Shown here: piece by piece, positions 1 to 9,040 of the stretch
Layout: the number at the start of each line of letters is the position of its first letter
Position numbering within the stretch: the first letter of the stretch is position 1
From: Amycolatopsis tucumanensis
GTDB taxonomy: Bacteria > Actinomycetota > Actinomycetes > Mycobacteriales > Pseudonocardiaceae
Assembly (NCBI RefSeq): GCF_021654135.1
Contig: NZ_JAKGSD010000002.1
Location: 1 to 64,000, forward strand
Direction: 5' to 3'
Length of the DNA: 64,000 nt
Notes under the pieces: model-generated
What the model was told of the DNA's origin: nothing
The model's database searches: none
Seen by the model: only the letters and a program-made list of their open reading frames with translations
Made by a program: the position numbers and the translations under genes

Positions 1-934
1 GGGTGCGGAGTTCGCCGAGTTGTTCCGGGCCGATCTCCGGTAGGCCGGGGATGCGTTCCTGCACCGCACCCAGGACCTGGACGCGCTTGATCGAGTCCAC
101 GCCCAAGTCGGCCTCCAGGTCCATACCGGGGTCGATCATCTCCACGGGGTAGCCGGTCTTCTCAGCCACCACCTCCAGCAGCACCGACCGGACGTCCGAA
201 CCGGTGCTCGGGACACCGCCATCGAGGTAGGCGACGATCTGGTCGAGGGTGCGGAGTTCGCCGAGTTGTTCCGGGCCGATCTCCGGTAGGCCGGGGATGC
301 GCTCCTGCACCGCACCCAGGACCTGGACCCGCTTGATCGAGTCCACACCCAGGTCGGCTTCCAAGTCCATACCGGGGTCGATCATCTCCACCGGGTAGCC
401 CGTCTTCTCGGCTACCACTTCCAGCAGGACTGAGCGGACGTCCGAACCCGTGCTCGGCGAACCGCCGTCAAGGTAGACGACAATCTGGTCGAGGGTGCGG
501 AGCTCGCCCAGTTGCTCCGGGCCGATCTCCGGCAGGCCCGGGATGCGTTCCTGGACCGCGCCGAGGACCTGGACCCGCTTGATCGAGTCCACACCCAGGT
601 CCGCCTCCAAGTCCATACCGGGGTCGATCATCTCCACCGGATAGCCCGTCTTCTCGGCCACCACTTCCAGCAGGACTGATCGCACGTCCGAACCCGTGCT
701 CGGGACACCGCCATCGAGGTAGGCGACGATCTGGTCGAGGGAGCGCAGTTCGCCCAGCTGCTCCGGGCCGATCTCCGGTAGGCCGGGGATGCGTTCCTGG
801 ACCGCGCCGAGGACCTGGACCCGCTTGATCGAGTCCACGCCCAGGTCGGCTTCCAGGTCCATACCGGGGTCGATCATCTCCACCGGGTAGCCGGTCTTCT
901 CGGCTACCACGGAGAGGAGCACCGACCGGACGTC
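1..934 (-). repeat. Tandem 246-bp ACP-encoding repeat (about 3.8 copies, continues left)
   Basis: The serine motif DSIKRV recurs with its reverse-complement sequence at + positions 86, 332, 578 and 824, an exact 246-bp (82-codon) period. Modules lie at about 689-934, 443-688, 197-442 and <1-196, and base 1 is equivalent to base 247. Differences between copies are few and mostly synonymous, which points to recent amplification or gene conversion. The total ACP number cannot be counted because the array meets the window edge. Confidence 0.95.
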
Positions 935-3900
935 CGGTCCGGGTGCCGCGCCGTTCGAGGGTGGGGCGGCCGCGGGGATCGCAGTGGGTGTCGCGGCGGG
1001 CGGCAGCGGGGTGGCTTCGGGCATCGCAGTGGGCGCTGTGGCAGGCGGGAGCGGGGCTGGTTCGGGAATCGCTGGGGTCGGGGGCGGGGTGGCTTCGATC
1101 AGGGCGGCCAGTTCGGCGTCCACACCGGACGGCACCGGCGCCGCGCCCGACTCGAGGCCGGCGAGGGTGGCCAGGATCTCGTTGGCCCGCGTGTGCGCCT
1201 GCCCGATCGCGATGCTCTGCCCGGCGACGGCCTGCGCGACGGCCGGATCGAGACCCTCCCGCGCCGACGCCGCGAGCTGCTCGGCCACCCGCAGCTGGCT
1301 GTCCAGGAACTCCCCGTGCACGGTAATGTGCTGCTGCAGCGCCGCGCCCACCTCGTGGGCCCGCGCCGGCTCGGGCACCGGCGGGCGCGAGGCGACCGCG
1401 GGTTCAGCCTCCCTGGAAACCGGCTCTGGGACACTCACCGGCGCCGGCACGCTCACCGGCGCAGGCACGCTCACCGGCTCCGGAACATTCACCGGCGACA
1501 CGTCGGCGGCCGCGACCCGGTACCCGTCGGACAGTGCGCGCGAGTACGCCTCGCGCCGCTCGGCCGACACGTACTCCGGCGCCGACAGGCGCACCGTCAT
1601 CCCGGACGGCTCCGGCACCTCGACCGGAGGCGCGTCGAACCGGTTGATGTCCGTCACCGGCGCGCCCAGCACCGCCAGCCGGACCGCGGCCTGCTTCAGC
1701 GCGAGGTCGCCGTCGCCGAGGGGGCCGCCGTCGGTGGGGATCGCGACGACGTCCTCGCCGAGCGTGCGGCGCACCAGGCCGGTCAGCACCTGCTTCGGCC
1801 CGAACTCGACGAACACCGTCGTCCCCGCGGCGCGCATCGCCTCCAGCGCCGTCACGAACTCGACCGGCTGCAGCAACTGCTCGACCAGCGTGCGCCGGTT
1901 GGCCTCGACATCCGTGCCATAGGCGGCGCCGGGCGAGTTCGCGTAGACCGGCGCGGCCGGCGATCCTAACGTCACCGCTTCCACCGCGGGCCGGAACGCG
2001 TCCACCGCGTGTGCCACGAACCGGGTGTGGAACGCCGCCGCCACCGGCAGCGGCTTCGCCGGAACACCCCGCTCACCACACCGCTCCACGAAACGCGCGA
2101 CCGCCTCCGACGCGCCACCCACCACGACCTGGTCCGGCGCGTTGTGGTTGCACACCACGACATCGCCGACGAGCAGGTCCGCGATCTCCGCACGCGAGGC
2201 GCTGACCGCGGCCATCGCGCCCGCGTCCCCGGACACCGGGGCCATCGCCGCGCCGCGGGCCTTCGCCAGCCTGAAGAAGTCCACATCGGACAGCGACCCG
2301 GCCGCCCACAGCGCGGTCAGCTCACCGAAGCTGTGCCCCAGGAACCCGTCGCAGCGCAGCCCCAGCTCGCGCAGGTACCGGAACTGGCCCGCCGACAACG
2401 CACCGATCGCCGGCTGCGCGTACTCGGTCCGCCGCAGGGTCGCCTCCTGGCGCTGACGCTCCTCCGGGTCGAAAACCGGCGGCGGGAACACCACCTGCGC
2501 CAGCCGCAGGTCGTCGCCGTCGAACACGGCGTTCGCCTCGTCCAGCGCCGCCCCGACGACCGGGTTGTTCAGCGCCGCGTCCAGGCCCATCTCCAGGTAC
2601 TGGCTGCCCTGCCCGGCGAACAGTGCGCCGATCTTCAGGTCCGGCATCGCCTGCCGACGGAAGAACACCCCGCGCGGGTGCGACCACTCCGCCACCTCCG
2701 GAGAGGCCTCCAGCTGCGCCACCAGCAACGACCGCAGTTCCTCGGCCGCTGAGTCGTCCGCCGCGACGAAACCGGCTCGGGCGTGCGCGGCCGGGATCTC
2801 CCCGGACACACCAGGCGCACCCGACCGGACGAGCTCCAGCAACTCCGCCGGCGTGGGCGCGTGCCACAGGTGCGCGGTCGCGGTGCGGTGCAGCACCGGG
2901 CCGCGCGCCGGGTCGTGCTCCTCCAGCACCACGTGGTAGTTGGTGCCGCCGAAGCCCATCGCCGAGGCCGCCGCCCGCCGCACCGGGCGGTGCGGGTCGC
3001 GGATCCACGGCCGGGTCTTCACGTTGACGTAGAACGGAACCTCGCCGTCGAGCACCCGGTTGGGCCGGTCCACATTGATCGTCGGCGGCAGCACCTTGTG
3101 GTACAGGCCGAGCGCGAGCTTCATCAGGCTCGCCGTGCCCGCCGCGCCCTTGGTGTGCCCGATCTGCGACTTCACGCTGCCCAGCGCGGCGAACCGCGCC
3201 TCACCGGACTCGGCGCCGACGACCTCGCCCAGCGCGGTCAGCTCCGTCCGGTCGCCCACCGCGGTGCCGGTGGCGTGCGCCTCGAACAGCTCCACCGACG
3301 CCGGCGAGACCTCGGCGTCCTCGTACGCCCGCTCCAGCGCGACCTTCTGCCCTTCGGCGCGCGGCGCGTAGATGCTCTTCGAGCGACCGTCGCTGGACGA
3401 ACCGAGACCGCGGATCACCGCGTAGATCCGGTTGCCGTCGCGTTCGGCGTCGGCCAGCCGCCGCAGGGCGAGCATGCCGATGCCCTCGCCGAGCAGGGTG
3501 CCGTCCGCGTTGTCGTCGAAGGGCCGGATGGTGCCGCTCTTGGACAGCGCGCCGACCTTGGAGAAGCAGAGGTAGATGAAGATCGTGTTCTCGGTGTCCA
3601 CGCCACCGGTGATCATGGTGTCGGCGCGGCCGTCGACGAGCTCGGCGATCGCCGTGCGCAGCGCCGAGAGCGACGCGGCGCACGCGGCGTCGACGGTGCA
3701 GTTCATGCCGCCCAGCCCGAGCCGGTTGGCGACCCGCCCGGCGACGACGTTGGCCAGCAGACCGGGGAACGAGTTCTCCTCCCACGGCGCGAACGCCTGC
3801 ACGTACTTGTCGGCGATCGCATCGGCGTCCTCCCCGGACAGACCGCAGCTGCGCACGACCTCCTTGAGCACCGGCGTGGACAGCCGAGCGGCCAGCGGGT

Positions 3901-4324
3901 GCATCAGCGGGACCGGACCGGTGGTGCCGAGCACGACACCGGTGCGGGCGGGGTCGTACCACTCGCCCTCGGCGCCCGCGTCGCGCAGCAGGTCCCGCGC
4001 CACGCCCAGGCTCAGCGTCTGCATCGTGCTGGTCACGTCGAGCTGGTTGGGCGGCAGGCCGAACTCCAGGGGCGCGAAGTCCACATCGGGCAGGAACGCG
4101 CCGCGCCGCGAGTACGTCTTGTCCGGGGCGGACGGGTCGGCGTCGTAGTAGTCGTCGAGGCTCCAGCGGGAAGCCGGCACGTCGGTGGTGCAGTCGGTGC
4201 CGTCGACGATGTTCTGCCAGTACTCGCGGTGGTTGCGGGCCATCGGGAACAGGCCCGACATGCCGACGATCGCGATGGGGGTGCGGGCCAGCCGCCGGTC
4301 CGGCAGCTCGGGGTGCTCGCTCAC
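1..4324 (-). CDS. PUFA-synthase-type iterative polyketide synthase (KS-AT-tandem ACP), 3' part outside the window
   Basis: Builds an acyl chain iteratively from malonyl units. From the GTG start (AGAGGA-type RBS upstream) 1441 codons are visible and the frame is open at the left edge. In order: a ketosynthase (about residues 14-470) with active-site Cys in VDAACAASLSAL near residue 214 and His motifs EAHATGT and GHTKGAAG; an acyltransferase (about 555-860) with GQGSQ and GHSFGEL; a Pro/Val/Ala-rich linker with a helical QQHITVHGEFLDSQ stretch as in PfaA proteins; then four near-identical ACP modules, each with DLGVDSIKR as the phosphopantetheine site. KS-AT-tandem-ACP is the PfaA layout, in which a ketoreductase normally follows; here that would lie outside the window. 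It is last in an operon after the GDSL esterase and the FAD oxidoreductase. A heterocyst-glycolipid-type PKS is an alternative, but the tandem ACPs and the DSIKR motif favour the PUFA type. Confidence 0.9.
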   Translation of the reverse strand, partial: MSEHPELPDRRLARTPIAIVGMSGLFPMARNHREYWQNIVDGTDCTTDVPASRWSLDDYYDADPSAPDKTYSRRGAFLPDVDFAPLEFGLPPNQLDVTSTMQTLSLGVARDLLRDAGAEGEWYDPARTGVVLGTTGPVPLMHPLAARLSTPVLKEVVRSCGLSGEDADAIADKYVQAFAPWEENSFPGLLANVVAGRVANRLGLGGMNCTVDAACAASLSALRTAIAELVDGRADTMITGGVDTENTIFIYLCFSKVGALSKSGTIRPFDDNADGTLLGEGIGMLALRRLADAERDGNRIYAVIRGLGSSSDGRSKSIYAPRAEGQKVALERAYEDAEVSPASVELFEAHATGTAVGDRTELTALGEVVGAESGEARFAALGSVKSQIGHTKGAAGTASLMKLALGLYHKVLPPTINVDRPNRVLDGEVPFYVNVKTRPWIRDPHRPVRRAAASAMGFGGTNYHVVLEEHDPARGPVLHRTATAHLWHAPTPAELLELVRSGAPGVSGEIPAAHARAGFVAADDSAAEELRSLLVAQLEASPEVAEWSHPRGVFFRRQAMPDLKIGALFAGQGSQYLEMGLDAALNNPVVGAALDEANAVFDGDDLRLAQVVFPPPVFDPEERQRQEATLRRTEYAQPAIGALSAGQFRYLRELGLRCDGFLGHSFGELTALWAAGSLSDVDFFRLAKARGAAMAPVSGDAGAMAAVSASRAEIADLLVGDVVVCNHNAPDQVVVGGASEAVARFVERCGERGVPAKPLPVAAAFHTRFVAHAVDAFRPAVEAVTLGSPAAPVYANSPGAAYGTDVEANRRTLVEQLLQPVEFVTALEAMRAAGTTVFVEFGPKQVLTGLVRRTLGEDVVAIPTDGGPLGDGDLALKQAAVRLAVLGAPVTDINRFDAPPVEVPEPSGMTVRLSAPEYVSAERREAYSRALSDGYRVAAADVSPVNVPEPVSVPAPVSVPAPVSVPEPVSREAEPAVASRPPVPEPARAHEVGAALQQHITVHGEFLDSQLRVAEQLAASAREGLDPAVAQAVAGQSIAIGQAHTRANEILATLAGLESGAAPVPSGVDAELAALIEATPPPTPAIPEPAPLPPATAPTAMPEATPLPPAATPTAIPAAAPPSNGAAPGPDVRSVLLSVVAEKTGYPVEMIDPGMDLEADLGVDSIKRVQVLGAVQERIPGLPEIGPEQLGELRSLDQIVAYLDGGVPSTGSDVRSVLLEVVAEKTGYPVEMIDPGMDLEADLGVDSIKRVQVLGAVQERIPGLPEIGPEQLGELRTLDQIVVYLDGGSPSTGSDVRSVLLEVVAEKTGYPVEMIDPGMDLEADLGVDSIKRVQVLGAVQERIPGLPEIGPEQLGELRTLDQIVAYLDGGVPSTGSDVRSVLLEVVAEKTGYPVEMIDPGMDLEADLGVDSIKRVQVLGAVQERIPGLPEIGPEQLGELRT
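1415..1498 (-). repeat. 18-bp tandem repeat encoding a VPAPVS linker
   Basis: Units at 1433-1450, 1451-1468, 1469-1486 and a partial unit at 1487-1498 share the core CTCACCGGC (+ strand), with a degenerate unit before them. Within the PKS they encode a repeated Val-Pro-(Ala/Glu)-Pro-Val-Ser hexapeptide. This is a flexible Pro-rich tether between the AT region and the ACP array. Confidence 0.8.
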
Positions 4325-4348
4325 GGTCTTCCTCTCGAAATTGCTCGC

Positions 4349-4954
4349 TCAGGCGGCTGTGGTCAGTCCGGTGGCCTCGGTGACCAGGTCGGCGACGGCG
4401 TCGGCGAAGGCCCGGTGCCCCTCCGGACTGGGGTGCAGGCCGTCGGGCGACCACAGCCCGGGCCCGTTCCACTCGGGGCGGCCGGCCAGGTCCAGGCACA
4501 GGGTCCGCGTCTCGCGGGTGACCTCGGCCAGCACGGCGTTGGCGGCGGCGAACCGGTCGCGCAGGAGGCGGCGGAACCCGCCGGGCACCGGCAGGTTGCC
4601 GGGGATGTCGGGGTAGTTGGCGGTGAACACGGTGGTGTCGAAGCCCCGCAGGGCCCCGAACAGGGACCGCAGGTTGGCGCGGAAGGCGTCCGGCTGGTAG
4701 GCGGACACCAGGTCGTTGACGCCGCAGACGACGCCGATCAGGGGCGGTTTCGGGGCCAGGGCGCGCGGCAGCTGGTGCTCCAGCACGTCGGCGGTGGTGG
4801 CGCCGTGGGTGCCGAGGTTGCGCACCGCGGCGGCGGGCAGGCCGAGCGCCCCGGCGAAGCGGGGCACCCAGCCGGCCCAGCCGCCGCCGGGAGCCGGGTC
4901 GCCGCGCCCTTCCACGAAGCTGTCGCCGAGCACGGTCATCCGGATCGCGGGCAT
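4349..4954 (-). CDS. SGNH/GDSL-family esterase or thioesterase
   Basis: A 201-aa single-domain SGNH hydrolase without an obvious signal peptide, so probably cytoplasmic. The blocks are visible: GDSF with nucleophile Ser12, Gly in NLGTHG near residue 48, Asn80 in CGVND, and the Asp171/His174 pair in SPDGLHP. It lies between the FAD oxidoreductase (8-nt gap) and the PKS (24-nt gap), in one operon. This position suggests release or trimming of an acyl product or hydrolysis of an ester in it; the sequence does not show the substrate. PUFA synthases usually lack an integral thioesterase, so an acyl-releasing role is attractive but unproven. Confidence 0.85.
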   Translation of the reverse strand: MPAIRMTVLGDSFVEGRGDPAPGGGWAGWVPRFAGALGLPAAAVRNLGTHGATTADVLEHQLPRALAPKPPLIGVVCGVNDLVSAYQPDAFRANLRSLFGALRGFDTTVFTANYPDIPGNLPVPGGFRRLLRDRFAAANAVLAEVTRETRTLCLDLAGRPEWNGPGLWSPDGLHPSPEGHRAFADAVADLVTEATGLTTAA

Positions 4955-4962
4955 CGGTGTCG

Positions 4963-6204
4963 CTACTCCCCCGGGTTGGTGAGCAGGCGCTGCGCGGCCG
5001 GCGTGCCGACCTCGTCGTAGAGCTGCTCGAGGTTGTGCGGGGCGAAGAACTCCTCGCCGTGGTAGCCACCGGCGATGAGGCCGAAGAACTTGCGGGTGTA
5101 GGACGGGCTCTGGCTGGTGGCCCGGAAGACGGCGTCGTAGTAGGGGGTCAGCTTGAGCGTGGACAGGCTGACCGTGAGCTGAAACGTGCCGGCGCTTTCG
5201 GCGTCGCGCACCTTCTCGTAGTCGGACAGCGCGTCGCTCAGCGACCGCTCGCCGGACAGGGCGCTGTGCAGCTGCTGGGCCAGCAGCTCGGCGTACTTGA
5301 ACGCGTCGGTGATGCCCCAGCCGGTGAACGGGTCCTTGTGGTAGGCGGCGTCGCCGACCAGCGCCCAGCCCGGGCCCCAGGAGCGGCGGTAGTAGTTGTC
5401 CGGGTAGCGCATCGGCCGGAACGGCTCCTCGCGCTCGCCGGCGTCGCGCAGCTGCTCCCCCATCTCCGGGTCGATCTGGTCGAAGATGTCCTGGAAGTGC
5501 CGTTCGGGGTCGGCGCGGAACTCGCTGAACCGCTCGCGCGGCCGGATGATCGCGAGCAGGTTGAGGCCGTCGTTGGTGGGCCAGGTGCCGAACTGCTGCT
5601 CGCCGAACCCGGTGCGGTGGTGCATGCCCCAGTCCAGGCCGCTGTAGTAGGAGTAGTAGATGAACCCGGCGGCGGGCACGTGCCGGTAGGTCTGCGCGCC
5701 TGCCTGCTGCGCGACGATCGAGCCAGCGCCGTCGGCGCCGACCACGACCTGGGCGCGGAACTCCTGCTCGGGCGCGTCGCCCGCGGACCCGCGGATCCCG
5801 ATGACGCGGTCGCCGTCGAACACCAGCTCGCTCACGGTGAAGCCCTCGATCACCTCGGCGCCTGCCTCGCGGGCGGCGCCGACCAGCAGCTCGTCCAGGA
5901 CGGTGCGCCGCGGGCAGTACACGGCGTCGATGCCGTCGATCGGGTCGGCGAAGCCGCGGATGTCGATGCCGGTGTAGGTGAAGTTCAGCTCGCGGATGGC
6001 GGGGACGCCGGTGGCGATCAGGCGGTCGAGCAGGCCCCAGTCCTGCAGCCGGGCCAGCCCGGCCTGGTGGAGGTAGTGGGTGGACACGGTGTCGCTCGGA
6101 AAGCTCGCCCGGTCGACGACCAGGACCCGGTGACCGTGGCGGGCCAGCAACATGGCCAAGGGCGACCCGGCGCAGCGCGCACCGACGACGATGACGTCAT
6201 ACAT
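4963..6204 (-). CDS. FAD-dependent oxidoreductase (geranylgeranyl-reductase/aromatic hydroxylase fold)
   Basis: A 413-aa flavoprotein. The N-terminal dinucleotide-binding motif VVGARCAGSPLA starts at about residue 7. VVGADGAGS lies mid-protein, and the second FAD motif is GWALVGDAAYHKDP followed by GWGI. The ATG at 6204 was chosen because AGGAG lies 10 nt upstream; an in-frame upstream start lacks this. The lack of an obvious membrane anchor argues for a soluble enzyme. Such proteins either hydroxylate or epoxidise, or saturate or desaturate polyene chains. In an operon with a PUFA-like PKS, modification of the nascent or released polyene is a plausible role. It heads the operon FAD oxidoreductase - esterase - PKS. 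Confidence 0.8.
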   Translation of the reverse strand: MYDVIVVGARCAGSPLAMLLARHGHRVLVVDRASFPSDTVSTHYLHQAGLARLQDWGLLDRLIATGVPAIRELNFTYTGIDIRGFADPIDGIDAVYCPRRTVLDELLVGAAREAGAEVIEGFTVSELVFDGDRVIGIRGSAGDAPEQEFRAQVVVGADGAGSIVAQQAGAQTYRHVPAAGFIYYSYYSGLDWGMHHRTGFGEQQFGTWPTNDGLNLLAIIRPRERFSEFRADPERHFQDIFDQIDPEMGEQLRDAGEREEPFRPMRYPDNYYRRSWGPGWALVGDAAYHKDPFTGWGITDAFKYAELLAQQLHSALSGERSLSDALSDYEKVRDAESAGTFQLTVSLSTLKLTPYYDAVFRATSQSPSYTRKFFGLIAGGYHGEEFFAPHNLEQLYDEVGTPAAQRLLTNPGE

Positions 6205-6361
6205 GATGATCGGACTCCTGTCGGACCAGCGGATACGGATCAATTCTCGGTTCGGCCGCGACGCGGTATCAACGCGAATGCGCAGGCGTCATGGCGCGAT
6301 TGGGCCGGACAATTCCCGAAACAACCCGGAAACAATTACCGGCGGGGAATTGAGCGGGTAT
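6205..6361 (-). promoter_or_regulatory. Probable promoter region of the PKS operon, with a CAATTCCC inverted repeat
   Basis: This 157-nt spacer is noticeably AT-richer than its surroundings. It carries an inverted repeat, CAATTCCC at 6310-6317 and GGGAATTG at 6345-6352, plus a third CAATT between them. The neighbouring LysR gene makes it a candidate regulator. Spacing is longer than a classical T-N11-A LysR box, so the assignment is tentative. Confidence 0.35.
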
Positions 6362-7900
6362 TCACGTGCCGTACAGCTGGGCGATGTCGGCGGCGTAGGC
6401 CTCTTCGATGACGGCGCGGCGCAGCTTCATCGACGGCGTGAGCTGGCCGGCCTCGACGGTGAAGTCGCCCGCCACGATCCGGAACGCGCGGATCGACTCG
6501 GCACGGGAGACCAGGCTGTTCGCCTCGTCCACGACCGGCTGGAGTTCCTCGGGCGAGACCGGACCGTCCACTGTGATCAGTGCGGTGACGAACGGCCTGC
6601 CGTCGCCGACGACCATGCAGTTGCTGACCTTCGGGTGCAGCCGGATGCGGTCCTCGAGCAGGGTCGGCGCGACGTTCTTGCCGCCGCTGGTGACCAGGAT
6701 CTCCTTGCGCCGCCCGGTGATCCGCAGGTAACCGTCGTCGTCGAGCTCGCCGAGGTCGCCGGTGTGCAGCCAGCCGGGATCGCCCTCGACCGAACCGGGC
6801 CAGTACCCGGGCGAGACGTTCGCGCCGCGCACCAGCACCTCGCCGTCGCCGGCGATGCCGACGGTCGTGCCGGGGATGGGGCGGCCGACCGTGCCGCGCC
6901 GGTTGGTGGCCGGGGCGTTGACCGTCACCGCGGTCGCCGCCTCGGTCAGGCCGTAGCAGTTGAGGATCTCGGTGCCCGCCTCGGCGTAGAAGGCGGCGGT
7001 GGTGTCGTCCAGCGAGGCTCCGCCGCAGATGACGTAGCGGGCGGGGGCGAGCAGGTCGCCGCCGAGCTTGCGCACCTTTTCCAGCGCGTAGGGCACCAGC
7101 GCCAGGAACGTCGGGCGGAACTGCCGCAGCGCGGGCAGCAGGTCCGGGATCCCGGCGACGAGGCCGGTGCGGGTGCCCGCGATCAGGCAGGACAGCAGGA
7201 TGGTGCGGCCGAACACGTGCGACAGCGGCAACGCGAGCAAGGTGGCCGCTGGGGCGGTGTCGCCGGGGGCGGCGCGGTGGAACAGCCAGTCCGTCTGCAG
7301 CACGGTGTTGGCCGAGGAGGCGTACATGTTGGCGTGGGTGAGCAGGCAGCCCTTGGGCAGGCCGGTGGTGCCGCTGGTGTAGACGATGGTCGCGAGGTCG
7401 ACGGCCGCCACGGGGCTGTCCACCGGCGGAGCCGCGTCGTCGCGCCATGACCCGACCTCGGCGAAGGTCCAGACCTTGCCCGCGCCCGCGGCCTGGAGCC
7501 GGGAGGCGTCGTCGTCGGTCTCGGCGGCGAACCACTGTGCTCCGGAATCGGTGAGCATGTGGCGGATCTGGTGTTCGGAGGCCGTGGGGTAGACCGGCAC
7601 GGTCACCGCGCCGAGCGCCAGCGCCGCGAAGTCCGCGACCGCCCACTCGTAGGAGGTGCGGCCGAGGATCGCGACGCGATCACCGCGGCGCACGCCGTGC
7701 CCGCGCAGCGCGGCGGCGGCGGCGCGGACGTGGCGGGTGAGTTCGGCGTAGGTGACGTCGCGCCAGGCGCCGTCGGCCACGCGGGACAGGACCGGGCGGT
7801 CCGGATCGCGCCGGAGCCCTTCCTCGAGTACCGAATACAGGCCCCGGTCGGCTGCCAGGGCGAAACCGTTCCCGGTGAACGAAGTCTTCACGTACGACAA
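6362..7900 (-). CDS. Long-chain acyl-CoA synthetase (FadD15-like AMP-binding enzyme)
   Basis: About 512 aa, activating a fatty acid through acyl-AMP. It has the P-loop YTSGTTGLPKG near residue 190, a CYGLTE motif, TGDLGELDDDGYLRITGRR with the hinge, and a terminal PSMKLRR segment carrying the lid lysine. Unlike the two FAALs in this cluster it looks like a CoA-forming FadD. The first in-frame start is TTG at 7900; GTG at 7891, 10 nt after a GAAGA sequence, is an equally good start. It follows the LysR gene on the same strand after 60 nt and precedes the FAD oxidoreductase operon. It could prime the PKS, recycle released fatty acid, or supply a CoA ester to tailoring enzymes. Confidence 0.85.
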   Translation of the reverse strand: MSYVKTSFTGNGFALAADRGLYSVLEEGLRRDPDRPVLSRVADGAWRDVTYAELTRHVRAAAAALRGHGVRRGDRVAILGRTSYEWAVADFAALALGAVTVPVYPTASEHQIRHMLTDSGAQWFAAETDDDASRLQAAGAGKVWTFAEVGSWRDDAAPPVDSPVAAVDLATIVYTSGTTGLPKGCLLTHANMYASSANTVLQTDWLFHRAAPGDTAPAATLLALPLSHVFGRTILLSCLIAGTRTGLVAGIPDLLPALRQFRPTFLALVPYALEKVRKLGGDLLAPARYVICGGASLDDTTAAFYAEAGTEILNCYGLTEAATAVTVNAPATNRRGTVGRPIPGTTVGIAGDGEVLVRGANVSPGYWPGSVEGDPGWLHTGDLGELDDDGYLRITGRRKEILVTSGGKNVAPTLLEDRIRLHPKVSNCMVVGDGRPFVTALITVDGPVSPEELQPVVDEANSLVSRAESIRAFRIVAGDFTVEAGQLTPSMKLRRAVIEEAYAADIAQLYGT

Positions 7901-7960
7901 TTCTTCGGGCGCCCACGGAATGGGGCAACGCGTATTCGGCGAACGCCCGGTTGGAATTGC

Positions 7961-8899
7961 CTATCGCGCCGCGCGCGTTTCGGCGCGCATCGCCGGGATC
8001 TGGAACGGGCCGACCGCCTCCAGGCAGTCGAGGAAGACCTCCTGCAGCGGGTTGGCCCCGGAGTCGCGCCACACCGCGTAGAGGTCGATCGTGGGCACCG
8101 GGTCGTAGAGCTGCACCGGCACCGGGCGGACGCCGCCGACCGCGGAGCCGGCGAGCATGCCGCGGGAGGCGGAGGCGAACCCGACGAGCGGTTTGACCGA
8201 CACCAGGATCGCGGTGGCGCCCGGGTCGTCGAGGACGTGCGCGACGGTGAGCCGGATCCCGGTGCGCTCGGCGGCGGCGAGGATCGCGTCGTACATCGCC
8301 GGGCACTGCTCGCGGTCGAACAGGATGCACGGCTGGCGCGCCAGTTCCGCGAACGGCACGCCGGGGCGGCCTGCCCACTTGTGCCCGGATCCGACGACGG
8401 CGACCATCGGCAGCTGCAGCAGGCGCCGGTACTGGAAGTCGGAGGTGACCGGGCGGCCGTAGACGAGCGCGATGTCGAGCGTGCCCTCGGCGAGGGCGGC
8501 CAGCTGGGGCCCGGTGCGCTTCTCCTCCAGCTTGACCGTGACGTCGGGGTACTCGGCGTGCATCTTGGCGAGTGTGGCGGGCAGGATGTGCTGCCCGGCG
8601 GGGAAGTTGTAGCCGACGCTGATCGTGCCGGTGCGCCCGGCCGCCGCCTCCCGCGCCGACTGGGCGGCCTTGCCCATCCGGTTGACGATCGCCCTGGCCT
8701 CGACCTCGAACGCGCGGCCCGCCGAGGTCAGCCGCACCTCGTGGGAGGTGCGCGCGACCAGTTCGACGCCGAGGGTGCGCTCCAGCCGTTGCAGTTGCTG
8801 GCTCAGCGACGGCTGGGTCAGGTGCAGCCGCGCCGCCGCCCGCCCGAAGTGCAGCTCGTCGGCGATCGCCAGGAACGACACCAGATGCCTGAACTCCAT
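7961..8899 (-). CDS. LysR-family transcriptional regulator
   Basis: A 312-aa protein with an N-terminal winged HTH (residues 1-60: AARLHLTQPSLSQQLQRLE, then VRLTSAG) and a type 2 periplasmic-binding-like effector domain (about 90-300). It starts at ATG 8899. It lies between the HD-domain gene and the acyl-CoA synthetase, all on the minus strand, inside the lipid cluster. It is therefore the best candidate for a pathway-specific regulator. The effector is unknown; an acyl or pathway intermediate would fit the family. Confidence 0.92.
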   Translation of the reverse strand: MEFRHLVSFLAIADELHFGRAAARLHLTQPSLSQQLQRLERTLGVELVARTSHEVRLTSAGRAFEVEARAIVNRMGKAAQSAREAAAGRTGTISVGYNFPAGQHILPATLAKMHAEYPDVTVKLEEKRTGPQLAALAEGTLDIALVYGRPVTSDFQYRRLLQLPMVAVVGSGHKWAGRPGVPFAELARQPCILFDREQCPAMYDAILAAAERTGIRLTVAHVLDDPGATAILVSVKPLVGFASASRGMLAGSAVGGVRPVPVQLYDPVPTIDLYAVWRDSGANPLQEVFLDCLEAVGPFQIPAMRAETRAAR

Positions 8900-9040
8900 G
8901 ACAGGTTCCTCCGCCCGGACCGTGTGCGTCGTTCAGCGTGCTCCGCGACGGAGAACAGCCGATGAACCTCCGCTGCAACCTCCGGGACAACAACATGGCG
9001 AGGTGGCCGGGCATGGGTCCGATCGGGTGACAACGGCCGG

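Noticed and set aside
2783..5020. Long open frame on the + strand opposite the PKS (745 codons), and similar long frames opposite other genes
   Set aside because: It lies antisense to the well-supported PKS/esterase coding frame. Its residues are dominated by Arg/Gly/Pro, no domain motifs appear, and this pattern is the usual by-product of high GC third positions.
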